The notes under the pieces are model-generated. The model searched no databases, was not told where the DNA came from, and saw nothing but the letters and a program-made list of their open reading frames with translations. From Enoplolaimus lenunculus (taxonomy: Eukaryota; Nematoda; Enoplea; Enoplida; Thoracostomopsidae): a stretch of DNA of 64,000 nucleotides. Positions 38,601 to 53,297 of this stretch are shown one piece after another; the stretch's first letter is position 1, and each line of letters begins with the position of its first letter. The DNA is taken from assembly GCA_030248215.1 (NCBI GenBank), contig JASANG010004095.1, positions 1 to 64,000 on the forward strand, in the 5' to 3' direction. Both the position numbers and the translations under genes were made by a program.

Positions 38601-41600
38601 TTGCTAAAAATGCCCTGGTTTTAACCCCCGATGAGATTGATTTGGTTTAGTCGATACACATTATGAGTATCGCTGTATGGAGAGGGGGGTATTATTGATT
38701 AGCTTGTGACAAAAGTTGTATTTGCTGGTCTGTAGCTACTAGATTAGCTTAGAAAATATTCGTAGTTCGAGAATTTACGTATGAGTTTTGGTTAATATGG
38801 TTTTGAGGTTACGAATATAAAATAAATTAAAGACTATTCGATGTGTTCGTTTTAAGTTCAATTTTAGCTAAACCTAAAATTAAGACACCCCCTGTTTTGA
38901 CGGTTGGTGACGACTAGAAGTAGTATTTGTGCAATGTGTATGATGACAGGGACAGGAGCAGGCAGGGGTGGGAGCTTATCCACAAATTCCAGGGTGGGCC
39001 CCCCCCCCAGACTCGCGAGCGATAAGCCAGACGCGTTTTAAAACTTAAGCGGTTTTTGTTGCAACCGGTTAGGGTGTGGTGCCCGTTTAGGGATGGGTCC
39101 CCCCAACTGGGGAGTATACGGGGTGGCTGCAGCGGCCATGCATTCAGGCAAAGCCGTAGCCAAGGGATGCGTGGGAACCATACTTGAACCAGATATAGCA
39201 TCTAAATTTGTGCGCCTTTGCCAGAGCGTTAGGACTTAACGTAAAAGTGTTTACTGAAATCAAAATTAATTCGGTTGCGTACTTGACCAGTGACGCAATC
39301 GCAGCGAAACGTTTCAATTGTTCACGCGTGTACAAAGCAGTTTTATTGTGCTATTTCAGACCATAGCCGAAACTATCCGGTATCCCGTACGGTCTATCCT
39401 GAATATTGGAGCCGGATACGGATATTAATTTTTTTGCCAGATATTAAACCGGAACCAAATATGCGTCCTCTGTCTGTCTGATAGCGGGGACATATGTCAC
39501 GGGAAATCTACAATGCGATAGAGTTGATTTGAGTTTTAAATAAAACATATTTTAGCTTGTCCATTTGTTGGTTAGCTTGAGCAAATGTGCAATACTTTAT
39601 TACTCACAGTGTTACAACAGTGTTATTAGCGTCATCGAAACATCAGTCGACCCCGGCGTCGTAGAGTTGGAGAGTGTACTTGGTTTCAAACTTAAAGACA
39701 CAATCTTAACAAATATAATAATAACTTATTATATTCTGTCTGCCGGGTAGTCACCGTGTGGCAGATGCTTTCTGTGTGTGGCTGTACGCCGATATCAAGC
39801 TAATACTGTGTTGTCGTGTTGTCAGCTAAGCGTTCATACTACTGATATCACCCGGTAGGTGCACCGTATGGGCGCACAGTCGGTGTTGTTTGCTGTTTGA
39901 CATGCCGACGCGTTCGAAATGACAACTACGACGAAAAGACACCAGTGTCTTTTGTTTAGTAGCCGGATGATTGTTTTATGTTTACAATTCGATGATGATC
40001 CCTCAACGTAGGCGAGTGGAATTTGTCGGTAAACGCAAAAGTTAACCCGCTATGGTTAATTAATTGAATTTAAATTGAAACGATAATGTTAAAGATTTGG
40101 GTGAAATTATGTTATCTGGTCGGGTTCACTCAGCTACGTCGTTTATGACCGGTACGTATGCAGTTTTGGTTTAGAAACATTGCTACTGACTAATAAATAG
40201 TTGCGTTGGTGACACTGAAATTGAGTTGATTTGTTGTGGCTTTAATGGCGTTTTTGGCGGTGGAGCTATAAAAACACCGTATCACGTATGAGTTTACACC
40301 AAACACACTTAGCTGACGTTGTGTAGTACACAGTAAGAGTGCGCGAGCGGTTTCCGCGTGCTACTGTAGGGGTTGCGCTGTACTCGCCGCCAGACGCGGC
40401 CGAATGCCGGCGGGCAGTGTGGTCTAAAATTTCGCAGCGCGCTGGCGTGCGGTGCTGTAAATTATTTGTATTAAAAATGATCGTACGTCGCCGTGCGTCG
40501 GTGTCCGACATTGTAAAATACGGGTCCGGGTTTGCATTCTTAAAAATTCCGGGTCCGGGTCCGGGTTTGCATTCTTAAAAATTCCGGGTCCGAGTCCGGG
40601 TTTGCATTCTTAAAAATTCCGGGTCCGGGTCCGGGTTTGCATTCTTAAAAATTCCGGGTCCGAGTCCGGGTTTGCATTCTTAAAAATTCCGGGTCCGAGT
40701 CCGGGTTTGCATTCTTAAAAATTCCGGGTCCGGGTCCGGGTTTGCATGCTTAAAAATTCCGGGTCCGGGTCTGGGTCCATGCTTTTCTTTCAGAAAAGTT
40801 CGGGTCCGGGTATTTATTTTTAAATGTTGCAACTCTAGTACAACCGTAAGCTTGGCGTATGTTCTTGGGTTTCGGGCAGGTTCAAATCGTTTTTGAATCG
40901 ACTTTTATTTGAATATTAAAAAAATGTATTTGTTAAGCGACATGCAACCGCTGAACGGACATTGATAAAATTTTTGCGTTTGTAAGCTTATTATTATTGT
41001 GGTGTTTAATCTCGCATTGTGATTTTAACATTCTAAGCCATTCAATTAGCTATAGACCAGGTGCAACCGGAATTCCGGTTCCGGCATTTTTTCACGTTCC
41101 GGTTCCGGTAAATTTTTACCGGATTTAAAAATTCCGGTGTTATAATTTGGCCGTTTTCTTAACTTTGCTAATTTTTAAGAATCTCTTTTGAAAGCCACTT
41201 GTACTCCGAATATAAGCCATTGATGGTGGATTTCACTTCAGTCGATGATGAAAATCTAAAATACAACAAATAAAATAAATACCTATGTTCGACTTAGGTT
41301 ATTTCACAAATAACAGAGCAAAAAATAAGATTAAAATGAAATTTTTGGTGAAATGCATTTTTTTACTTTCCGGTTCCGGTTCCGGTAAAATTTTCAAATT
41401 CCGGTTCCGGTAAATTGTAATTCCGGTTGCACCCTGCTATAGACTAATTTGCATAATTAGCACAGCCTAAATTAGCAATTTTTTTGACATTATTTTACTA
41501 ATTGTTATGGTTACAAGCAGGATGTGACCAGATATTGATTTACCGGATACTGGAACCGGATACGGATTATAAACTTCTTACCGGAACAGGAACATAAACT

Positions 41601-42820
41601 TCTTACCGGAACAGGAACCGGATATATATTGGATGTGTTGAACTAATTTATTTTTTCGCTGTATTTTTAGCGTGTGAATATTTTTCGGCAATTGCTGCGG
41701 ATAAACTGAAATTATTTAATGTAAAAATGCGTTTAACTTTCGCTCGCTCGCTTGCATAACTTAAAAGTTGCTGAAAACGTATCAAAACTTGAACTACTTG
41801 GTCTGCACACTGCATAGAAATGTAATCGCAGAAACATATTATTGACAATCACCTATCAAAACAGTTTTATGATATTCGAAATATCCGGTATCCGGTAGGT
41901 TTATACCGGAACCGGATACGGTTTCCGTTTTTGCCTGATATTACACCCCGGAACCGGATATCCTGTCGCACCCTGGCTTACAACGATATGATTTCAGTGC
42001 TAAATCGGTTTTGGTGTGCGAGGTATTTGAATTTGACATTTATAGATGTTTATAATAGATTAATGAATAGTTAGCTACTGATTTATTGACAAATAGTTTA
42101 AGTCTAGATCAGACTTGTTATACGTGTTATTTCACTAATCATTAGGGTTACAAACGATTTGGCATCAGTGCTAATTGGTTTTGGGTGCAAGGAATCTGAC
42201 TGAATTAAATGTTTACAAATATATAAATGAATAGCTAAGTACTAACTTTTTTGGGCATGGCAGATTTGAATTCAACGTTTAGACATAGGGACACTTGAAA
42301 AATAGTTAGCTACGCGCTAATTATCATACGTATTGACTATGTTAATTATAGTGCATTTGAGTGCATTACGTATGTTTCGTAGCTCAACGGAGAGAGCAGT
42401 GGATCGATAATATGTACGTCGTGGGTTCGAGCGTCACCGTAGTCGCAGCAAAATTTTCGTGAAGGGCTCTATATGGTACTGCTTAACTTAGAATTACTTA
42501 GCGGAATTGGTTGGAAAATGCAAGAAACGCTGTCCAGCTCATGCGGTTTGGAGACGTATATATTCATACGTATACGTATCTTGTAGTACCAAACATACGG
42601 TACATAGAGCCTTTGTAGCGAAAAGTTTGCATGGCTGCGTAGCTCAGTGGTTGGAGCACTGTATTCGCAGCAAAATTTTCGTGAAGGGATCAAGAATTGG
42701 CGTTTTAACTATTCCAACTATCACATTTGAGCATACTGCCAATAAGTGGGTCCGCGGTTCGCTCAGTACGTTCAGTACTACTACTACTGCGACTGGTTAT
42801 ATTATTATTATTATTATTAC

Positions 42821-42859
<39 letters not shown>

Positions 42860-45800
42860 TATTATTATTATTATTATACGTGTAGCCGCTAGAATGTGCT
42901 TCTTATTGAGCGAAGCTAAACTACGAGCGAAGCTCGGAGTTTCGCGAAGCGTTTTATGTTTTGTACTTTGGGGGTCGAAAGGTGGATGTCCGTCTGTCCG
43001 TCCGAAAAAAATCTCAGGAAGGCTGAACCGATTTTGATAAACTTTTATTTGTTTGAAAGCCAATTATCCTGGGGTGTTAACCTCGCATTGGGGTTTGAAA
43101 TTTTCAATCGTTTGTTAGCTACAGGCTAATTTGCATAATTAATTAAGCCTAAATTAGGACTTTCGACAATATTTCACTAATTATTACAGTTAGAAGCAAT
43201 CTAATTTTAGCATTAAAGGGTTTTTTGGGTTCGAGGAATCTGTGTAGACTGTTTACAAGTCTACAAAACGGATAATTGAGCAGTTAGCTAATAGATAATT
43301 TGCATATTAGCATAGTTTATAAGCCTAAATTAGGCCTTTTTACAATATTTCACTATTTATTAAGGTTAAAAGCAATATAATTTCAGCACTAAAGGGTTCT
43401 TAGGTGCGAGGAATCTGAATAAATTGTCTACAAATCTTTAATCGCGATTATCGAATAGTTAGCTAATAGATAATTTGCATATTTGCTTAATTGACGAGAC
43501 AAAATTAGGACTTTTTGAATTATTCCAATAATGATTAGGGTGGCTGAAATGTTTTTGCGTGCGAGGAATCTGAGGAAATTGCTTACAAACCTCCAAAACC
43601 GATAAATGAATAGTTAGCTAATAACTAATTTGCATATTACCTTAATTGCTAACGTGTGTTCGAGCTTCGCTCAATAAATGTAGTCCCACTACGACTGATA
43701 ATATTTTATTTAAATGTTTTAGTGTCATATGTTGACCAATGTAAAGATCAGGGGCTGAACAGTATTATATACGTAAGCATATCACTAAGCCTAAGCCTAA
43801 GTCTAAGCCAAACAAAAAATAGCCTAAACGTTAAGCTTACTCAATTGCAGTCGCACAGTAAAACGTTCCGCCCCTGATCTTTACATCGGCCTGCATGTTT
43901 ATATAATCAGCGTCTTATGATGATTGTTATATATTTTGTACTGTTTTCTGAAAATGTCTACCTTCTGTTTAGTTTATAGCTGTGATATTTAGATTGATTT
44001 TAGAACGTAGACACGATCTTGATAGACCTCAACGGCGTTAGGTTCCTGCATAATTGCGGATCGGGGGTGTTTAATCGATTAAATACACGACCAAATTCGG
44101 TTTTATCTAAGCTTTACTTTAGCTGGACTTCCAGCGGTGTGGTGATAGTCATTATCTATCTGTATAATATGTTTGTTTCAAGCATTATTTACGCAATAAT
44201 TGAGTAGTTTTGTCATGAACAAAGCCAACTGAAGCTATCTATGCTGTATGCGAAATAGCGCAGTAACAAATATTGAAATATTATCAACGCCGCTTCGAGC
44301 TGTATTTTTGTGTGTCAATAATGAGCTGTTCAGCTTACATCGTCGTTGACTGCCCCCCGCCTAGACCATCTTGTAGAACGAACCAGTATAAACTGTTCAG
44401 GGGCGAAGCTAACATTTCATTTCATTTCGAGAGGGGGTGATACTGTGTATCAGGGGTGAAGCTAACATTTCATTTTATTTCGAGAGGGGGTGATACTTTG
44501 TATCAGGAATGAAGCTAACATTTCGTTTCCAGAGGGGTATCATTGTGGATAAAGGTGTTATTACAAATAGGCTTTTCTAAGTTGTGTAAAGTTTTTTTGT
44601 TACTTTGATGGTTTCGAAGGGGATATACTGGGTCTATCGCTGTAGTTGCGTACACGCCCATGACACTGATCCGTTTTGTAAGTTGTCACAGCTTCTTTGT
44701 GCTACTATTATGTATGCCATTGACGTCATTCAAGCCGGCCGGCCGGCCGGGCCTAAGATAATGAACCAGTAGGATCGCACCATGACAATTCTGTGTGCGT
44801 CTGTTTGCTTGCATGTGTGTTTTGTTGTATCAATTTTTGAAATGATAAAGTGAGACAGTATTGTCATGAGAGATGTTTGCGAACTATAATAGTGTCTTAA
44901 AAACGAACGGATAAGAAAACAGACGCGCTGGATCGAAAACTTTCTGACACCAGGGGCCGGGCACGCGATATATGTTACGTAATGAGAAATCGCGAGCGAA
45001 TGGCGAACGAAAAGCCAAACGCAGCTTTTCAGCGGTAAATTTTAATAGTCAATTTTTTCAGTTTGCTTCAGGGTGAAGCGACCGGATGGCGTGGATGCGG
45101 TGGATCCCTTGCATCCGCCGGTAGGGTAACAAGATATATATATATATGCATGTATACGTAGTTGCGGCAAAGTTGCAAAGCGTATAGATACCGCTGGGGG
45201 TTGGCATTGGCCAGTGAATAAAACTTTCAAATTGGACGTTGTTCGACGGATTGCAGTAGGACGTTGTGGTGCGGTTTTTTGAGTTGGTCTTTGTAGAGTT
45301 TCAGGTAGGATGGAAACTTTTAGATGGATATATGTTGTATAGTTTCGATTCGGTATAATTTAATTGCCATGCTTGTTGCGTGTTGTGAGTTGTCGAATGG
45401 CTGAGATCAGACGAACATTATTTGTTTTGTTGTTGTTTTTTAAAAAATTTGAATAAAATACGTGTAAGATGACACATTGTTTCATTTGATTCGAATTATG
45501 GTTTTGAATTTTAAATTAGGCTTGTTTAATTGATATTCGCTCGGAAGAATCACGATGCCAGTGGCGGTGTGTACATGGAGACCAGGGTGCGAAGCGGAAC
45601 TGGATTATACCGGAATCGGAACAGCAACTTTATACCGGAATCGGAACTGCAAATTTTGTGACTATACGGAAAATTTGTATTAACAAGTACAATATTGATT
45701 TAGGGTGTCTGTTGGCCGGCAGCAATTAACAAGAAACGTCACATGAACAAATTGGCAATCATTATTTGGCTCTGTAAAACTAAACTACAATCAATTATTG

Positions 45801-47308
45801 ATAAGTTATCTCGTTGAAAACAATTTTATAGACAAATGATGCAAAATTCCTATACAACATATCACAGCAAGTAGGGCTAAAATTAAAATGTGAAAATTTC
45901 GATTCCGATTGATTGTGCAATCGGAATCGGAATCGGAACTCGTTTTGAATCGGAATTCTAATCGGAATCGGAATTCCGGTTGCACCGTGATGGAGACAGA
46001 TAAAGGGTGTAACCATCCTGTTGCGGAATATCTGGATTAACATGAAAAAAGTATATAAATGTACATTATTTAGTTATTCGTTAGAATAATCTTCTGCAAT
46101 CGCGTGGGAGGCTTGATAATTTTGGTTTATTTGAAGTTATACCGCTTGTGACCTGTAATCCTGGTTAGACATCTGCGTAAACTGGTTAAACATGAGTGGC
46201 ATAACTTTTCTGTCGACGATCCGGTTTAGGTTCGACGCTACACATCGGTCACCGCACAGGTGCTGATCATGCATCTCAGTTTGCGTTTATTGGCAGTTGG
46301 CTATGATTCTGTGGCGATATTTTTCAACGGAGCACTGTCGACAGGCTGACGGCGTTATAGATACCCTTTTTCCGAAATTTTGCAGTACGTGTGACACTGT
46401 GTGTAAAACGCAACTTTCCGGTTGCACTCTGGTGTAACCTGTTTTTTTTAAAATCCTGGCTAAAGGCTACGGCCATTCCACTATTTTAGTTGGTTGGTCG
46501 ATCGAAAAATATAAGCAAAGAAAGAGTACATTCGATGTATATATTACAGCTGGAACGCCTCACATACGTATTTAGCGCAGCATTCCAATAGATATTTGTT
46601 TATGTTACGTATGCAAATTAAGTTTGTATGCATTGAGATACCTACTGTTTCAGATGTTTCATATATTTTACTTTGTTCACTTAAACATGAGGAGCCCAGG
46701 CTGCAATTTAGCTTACGACGGCCGGAGAAACATTAGTTCAGTTGCACATGTGTGCATCTACGTGTATATTAGTTTAAGTTAGACGGCAGAATAAGTTTAA
46801 CATTATTTTTTAATGATATAGCGGCGAATCCACACCAAATTACCTTGGTCTCGGTTTTTTTATGTCTACCGCATTCGCTACAATATTATATGCTATTTCG
46901 GTTTAATATGTAGTATTTCCAACCCGAACAGCTCGCTCTTTCTCCCCCTGTCTCTGCGTTGAATTAAACTTTTCCAAATTGTTCGTATGCTTTAAACAAT
47001 CCATACATATCGCGGCGTTCAGCGGTCTGCATACGCAAGTAAACTGTTATTAATAATTTATGGTCGTTCAAAGAATAAACGGAAGTGTTGCTTTGAAAAC
47101 TGAACAACGATTTACTTAAGCAGCTATATATACCCAGCCTAAACCAACATTATTCACACGAATGTATCCTGAATTTTATGTAGGGATCCGATAACCTCGG
47201 ATAAAACTTTTTTTGGGTGACCGATCGGCAAGTTATTTTTTGACCCCTGTGGTGGATCCAGAAGGTTGTTGTTTTTGTCTGTCCATAAATTTAGGCGACT
47301 GGGTATTG

Positions 47309-47373
<65 letters not shown>

Positions 47374-50300
47374 TATCATATCTGCTTCGTTGATCTGTTG
47401 TTATACTACCCATGGCTAACATTGAACCGTTTTGAGATTTTTTAAGATTAGCGTTTTTTTAATTTTATTTATTTGTTCTCGTTTGTGACATTGACCCATG
47501 GAAAGATCAGGGGCGGAACGTTTTTCTGTGTGACAGCAACATAGTAAGCGTATAAGCTTTAGTCTATATTTTTTTGCGTTAGCTTACGGTTACGAATATG
47601 CTCATTCTTACGGTTAGGTTTAGGCGTAGGCTTATGCTTAGGAGTATGCTCATTCTTAAGAGTAGGCGTACAGAGTTAGGGTTCGCCTTAGTCTTAGGCT
47701 TAGGAATCTGCTTATGATACTGGTCCGCCCGTGTTCTTTACATTAGCTGTGACGTTTAATGTATCATCCAGACGGTGTGTTTCGGCTTTGCTTGAGTTTT
47801 AAACTTTGTGTGATTGTTTTTGTTTGTTTGTTTTGTTTGTTTTGTTTGCTTTTTAAAGTCGACAATCTGTCTGTCTAATGGCTATTAGCGGTTTTCCTAT
47901 ATATATTATTAGGTTTTATGTCTCTCTTATATTGCTGTGTTCTGTAAGCTACGCTACCGGTTTCCGAGTAATCGGTTACGTTGCCGACACGAAGCATATG
48001 GAAAGCGGAAAAATAACGGTGGTATTGACGGTGTTTGGGATGGCTATTTTGCGGTTGTTGTCATATTTAAATGCTTCATAATATGTCTTATGAAGCTTGT
48101 TTCTGAACGAATCGGTTTTGGTCGGAAGTATTTTGTTAGCTTAGTTTAGGCTTAATTAATTTTTTATGCTCTCTAAAAAGTTAAAGTTAAATTATAGCTT
48201 AACCTAAAGTCAAATAATAGTTTGACTAAAGATTATATGGCTGGACGGACTCAATAAACTAGAATTTTAAGGTTTAAACTAAACGTGTTTTTAAAATGTC
48301 TACCCTCGTCAAACGGATTATAGTAAGTATATATGTTGAACGCGCAATGAACGAATTTGATGCGTGAAAGTGTTTTTATTGTCATTTTGACACTCTTATC
48401 AGACGATTAACGTGTCAACAGAATAATAATCATAATGACGTGTATGTCTTGGCTCTCATTATACCTGGAATGATTCGATTGAATTGTATGCGCTTAATGA
48501 TGCTGATAAAATGGTTTTGAAACGAACGAGGCGTTGTCGTAAGGAGAGTCCGTGCGCCGTGTCGTTTGGCCACGGCGGCGTGTCGTTTGACCACGGCGCC
48601 GTGTCGTTTGACCACGGCGCCGTGTCGTTTGACCACGCGCGCCGTGCCGTTTGGCCACGGCGGCGTGCCGTTTGACCACGTGCGGCGTGCCGTTTGATCA
48701 TTTTAAGTAGTACATAAGTTAAACTTTGCGGCAGCAGTGATCAAATCAATTTTGAAGTCTAAGTTGCTTTCATTTGACGCCAATCCCGAGCGGAGTGGGG
48801 TGGTTATTGACCCTTCCAACCCTTCTTGAGTATAAAACTTGGTACGTATTTTTGACCCCCCCCCCCCCACCCTGATTGTTGAAGGACAAAAAACTTGGTC
48901 GGGTTTATTGGTACCCAAAACTTCGTGCCAGACTCATTCATTGCCCGCTATCAATTGGATTGACGGTCAAAGTTACATGGTAAATATCTGTCAAGGTGAA
49001 GTCAAAATTTAGAACAAAACGCGGACACTGGTTTCGCATATTTGACTGTTTGATCTTTAAGCTTTTGATCATGTCTATAAAGTCGTATAACAGTTTTGTA
49101 TTGTTCGCTTCTAACCAATTGTGTATGGTTTGATCAACCAACCATCGCTTCTTGGAAACAGTGAACATGTCTCAATTATTGCTGAATTGACTGCCTCATG
49201 TTTGAGAACAGACTGGCGACGAATTGACTACCTTATTTTTTGAGGACAGACTGGCGCCCAGGGTTCCACACCATATCAGTAAGCTGTTCGATAATAACTT
49301 CATTTTAATGAATATATTATTACACTTTGAGTTTATTGTCAAGCCTGAACCTGGTGGCTTTCGATCCTAACGGCGTAGTAGTGGCCTTTCTCGGTAATCC
49401 AAACACGGGCGGACCCAAAAAAACGAGCAGACCAGACCTTTGACCAACCAACAAGAATGAAGCCAAAAATTTTGTGTTACGCCTTCTCGTCTCGTCGAGA
49501 GCTGTTTCTGACTCATGAAATCACACGGTTTTCGCCATCAGAAATGTTTGGATGCGTCGCTCAGGCCCGTAGCCAGCTCATCTTGCTAGGCGGTGGGGGG
49601 GGGCTAAAAAATTGTTTCGGGAGCCGGCATTCAAGTGTTTTTAATGACTTGCAAGCAAGGTTGAAAATTTTCTAAGGGGATCAAAATTTTTCCAGTCGGG
49701 GCACTGAGCTCCCCTGCCCCCCTCTTGGTTACGGGCCCGCTGTCACTTGTTTCGAGAACCAAATTTTGACCAGTCACCAGTTGAAATTGTGTCCAAGACT
49801 GTTCTACGGTGTACGCTGATTGCTAAAAATTGTATAAACGATATAATAATGCATTAAGCTGACATTTTTTGTGAGATGTGTTATTTTGATGCGTTGAAGT
49901 TAAATATTTACAATTTTGACTGTAGAGAACGCACGTGCGCTTCTAAACTGTGTCTCAGTCAATCCTGTGGCTGTATTTTTTTGCGTTTTTTGTTTCATTG
50001 GGATATGTGGTATTGTTTGTGTTTGCTGGCGTGCGGCAAACGCTTATACAGAGAGCGGCGGCGATAAAAGGGATATATATGGGTATACTAGAGTTGTATT
50101 CGGGTCCGGCGTATTCTGTGTTATTCCGGGTATTTTCGCCGAAAAATTCCGGGTACGGCTTTTCGCAACAGATCATTCCGGGTTTGGGTCGTCTCATTTT
50201 CAGTTATTAATTGGCCATTTTAGTTTTGTGAAAGACATTAGTTGCTTCACATTGCATACTGCCCATTGATAATTTACACACTGAACTGCTCGAATATGGA

Positions 50301-53256
50301 TAAAGACACAAATTCTTACCTATCTTTAAAACAATTAGGATCATGTTGAGTTTTGAAGTCATAAAAATTTCAGGCCCGGGTTTACCCGGAAAATAAATCC
50401 GGGTCCGCGTCCTGGTTTGCATTCTTAAACATTTCGGGGTCCGGGGTTTTCCTTCCATAAAAATCCGGCTCCGGGTTTTTCGTCCACAAAAATCCGGCTC
50501 CGGGTTTTTCGTCCACAAAAATCCGGCTCCGCGTTTTTCGTTCAGAAAAATCCGGTTCCGTGTCCGGTTATTTATTTTTTAAATGTTGCAATTCTAATAT
50601 ACGTATACCGATTGATTACCTGGCGAAATTTCAGAATACTCAAGGTGAACGGCGGCACTTTTATCAGAATGCGGACAGGTTTGTTTTATGAAAAATATCA
50701 CTATGGGTGCACATATTGAAAGGCTCTAATTTTACCCAAAGATACGGACCTGTAAGAAGCAACCAAATTATGTTGTTAGCTTTTCGGTTGGCTTATTGCC
50801 AAAGTTGACGTTTGCCAGAGATTGTTGATTTTGAGCTTAAAGTTGATTATTTGGTTTCGCGAATGTTCGATGTGTTATTGCCATTAATAGGGAATAATTG
50901 CGGGTTGGTCGTATGTTTCAATGAAATCATCTTATATGCTCAGACTAAACAAACATTCTACTGTTTGCAGATTTTATTTTGTATTTCGTCGCTTCTTGTG
51001 TTCAGCCATATTCGCACGTGCAAGCTTTTGCGGCGAGAACTTGTTCAGCTGCAACTTGCACTTGCAATGTTTTGTCCAAAATCACTGTTCGAAATACTTG
51101 CAGCTGCATATGATTCATTAAAAATCATAGTTTAGCAATTTAGTTCATATGTGTGAATAACCATGCAAGTTCACATGAATTAATCTTGCAGCCGCTTTGT
51201 CATTGACTGATGAAAAAAGCAAATTTTGCGTATAATTTGCAGCTTCAAATTCTCACAATAAACTACTTGCACGTGTGAATAGGGCTTTAATCATTTTGGA
51301 AAAAAATTTTCCATGGTGTTTACAAATGTCTTAAAGCTATTTTTCCATTCAGATTTAGCAATATTTAACTGATAAATAAACAAACATTACAAGTTAGTCA
51401 GCAAGTAACTTAATAATAATACATGGTTTATGAAGCAATGATTTTCGTTCAAACTGTAGAATATCAGTTACAAGCTATCGATATTGCGTTATTTTGAAAG
51501 AATTTAGAGACCAGGTGAATCGGATGTTGTTGAAAGTTTATCATTAATAGTTTTTTGTTGCTAAACCGAAACGCTGCCAATTTTCTAAAATAAGTCTGAA
51601 ACTTTTTTGGTTTCGAAGATGAATCAACAATAACAACAGCTCGAATGATCGTATGCTACGGTAACTGTGTAGTTTCTTTCGATACTAAGGGACTGTGTAC
51701 TTGGTACAGAGTCGTTAGTCGTTAGCTGAATTTGCGTTGTGGTTAGGTTTAAGCATGGTGCAAAGCGGAACTGGATTATACCGGAATTGAAATCGGAACG
51801 GCAAATTTATAGGCGGATTGTAATCGCAATCGGAATTGGAACTAGAATTTTTGTGACTGTACGGATCATGTGTATTAACAAATATAATATTGAGGACAAG
51901 ATAAATGCTGCAGAATTTTTATGCAACATATCACAACAAATAGAAATAAAATTAAAATTTAAAAATTCCGATTCCGATTGATTGTCCGACCGGAATCGGA
52001 ATCGGAATTCTAATCGGAATCGAAATTCCGGTTGCACCTTGCGTTTAAGTGCGGTTTTGTAGCAGTTACGAAATCAAAACGTACCATGCCGTTGAGGGCT
52101 GTATGTACCTGTGTGTGAAACTGTTACCTGTGTTTCTTTGTTCTTCTTAAAGCATTTTATCGCTACATATCAACAGGGTTGGGTTTTTTCCGGACAAATG
52201 GAACCGACCGGAAATAGCGGGTTTTTCCGGTTTTAAAAGATTGAAAATCATCTAGTAATGCGTCCGCATATGTGAAAACGTTAATGGATGATTTGTCTAT
52301 TGAAAAACTAACATTTGGAGAATCAACTGTCTATTATATTAAGTATAAACATGAGATAACGCGTGAAAGCGTACTGTACATACTACAGAGCTGTCTCATA
52401 TACCTAAAAACGTGCATATGCCAGCTAAGGTGGCCTCAAACTTGCGGAGTTGCGTTCGGCAGACAATCTGCCAACTGGATTTGTAGTTTTATTGATATAT
52501 CAAAATTGAAATTATTCAATAATCAGAAGTTAAGTGCGAAACTAAACGCGACATATATCTGCAATAAATATTGTATCAAAGAGAAATAGCAAAATCACAG
52601 AAATTCCGGTTCCTTAGAATCATTTCTTTTACATAATTTTCAGCACCGTAGAACTGCTGAGGCCAGAGGGAGCACAACTCTTACCGCCCTGCGTACGCCT
52701 CTGAGGAGCCACCGTAGCTTAAGTAAAGTACCGTTTCGTTCACAAAAACACCACGGCCTTAGCTACGACCTCATTTCGGGAAGAGACGAGAATCAAGGTC
52801 GGTATTCTTAAAGCTTGTTAACATGCGTTTTTCAGGGCTTTCTAGAAAGTTACGAGGTGGACGTATCCCCCCAATTCCTCCCACTAGCGGATCCAAGCGG
52901 AATACTTCGACCTAGGCACTCCAACGAAATCAAAACTAAGATTTTGTATTAAGATTGGCCATTAAACTGGAGTTTAGCTTCCCGATCGCGAGTCCTTTCA
53001 CTATTACAGCTCGTGTGGCTCACCATTTAGAAATCCCTGGATCCGCCACTGATTCGTCGCCAGTAAACCAGTCTTCACAATCACGGGAGCATGAGAAAAA
53101 CCAATTTCTCACGGTTTTTCGTGATGGTTTGTCGCTGTTTTGAGAGTATTTTTACTGAAATTATAATAAAACGTTTTTTTTCGTTTTTCGCACCTTCCGC
53201 TGCCCAATCCTGTATAGCATTAAGAGATGACAATTATGTTCTATGCTTGGTACTTA

Positions 53257-53297
<41 letters not shown>

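Larger units (their letters stand above)
40860..42370. repeat. Dispersed intronic repeat Y, split by two MITEs
   Basis: The phrases TCTCGCATTG, TAGACTAATTTGCATAATTA, GCCTAAATTAG, TATTTTACTAATTGTTA and GAATAGTTAGCTAC follow the same order as in 43040-43660. Two MITEs (41058-41436 and 41518-41975) interrupt it, and removing them restores co-linearity. Confidence 0.75.

Noticed and set aside
42507-43037. 176-codon frame with poly-Ile
   Set aside because: Spans a SINE fragment, an ATT microsatellite and the start of repeat Y; not a gene.
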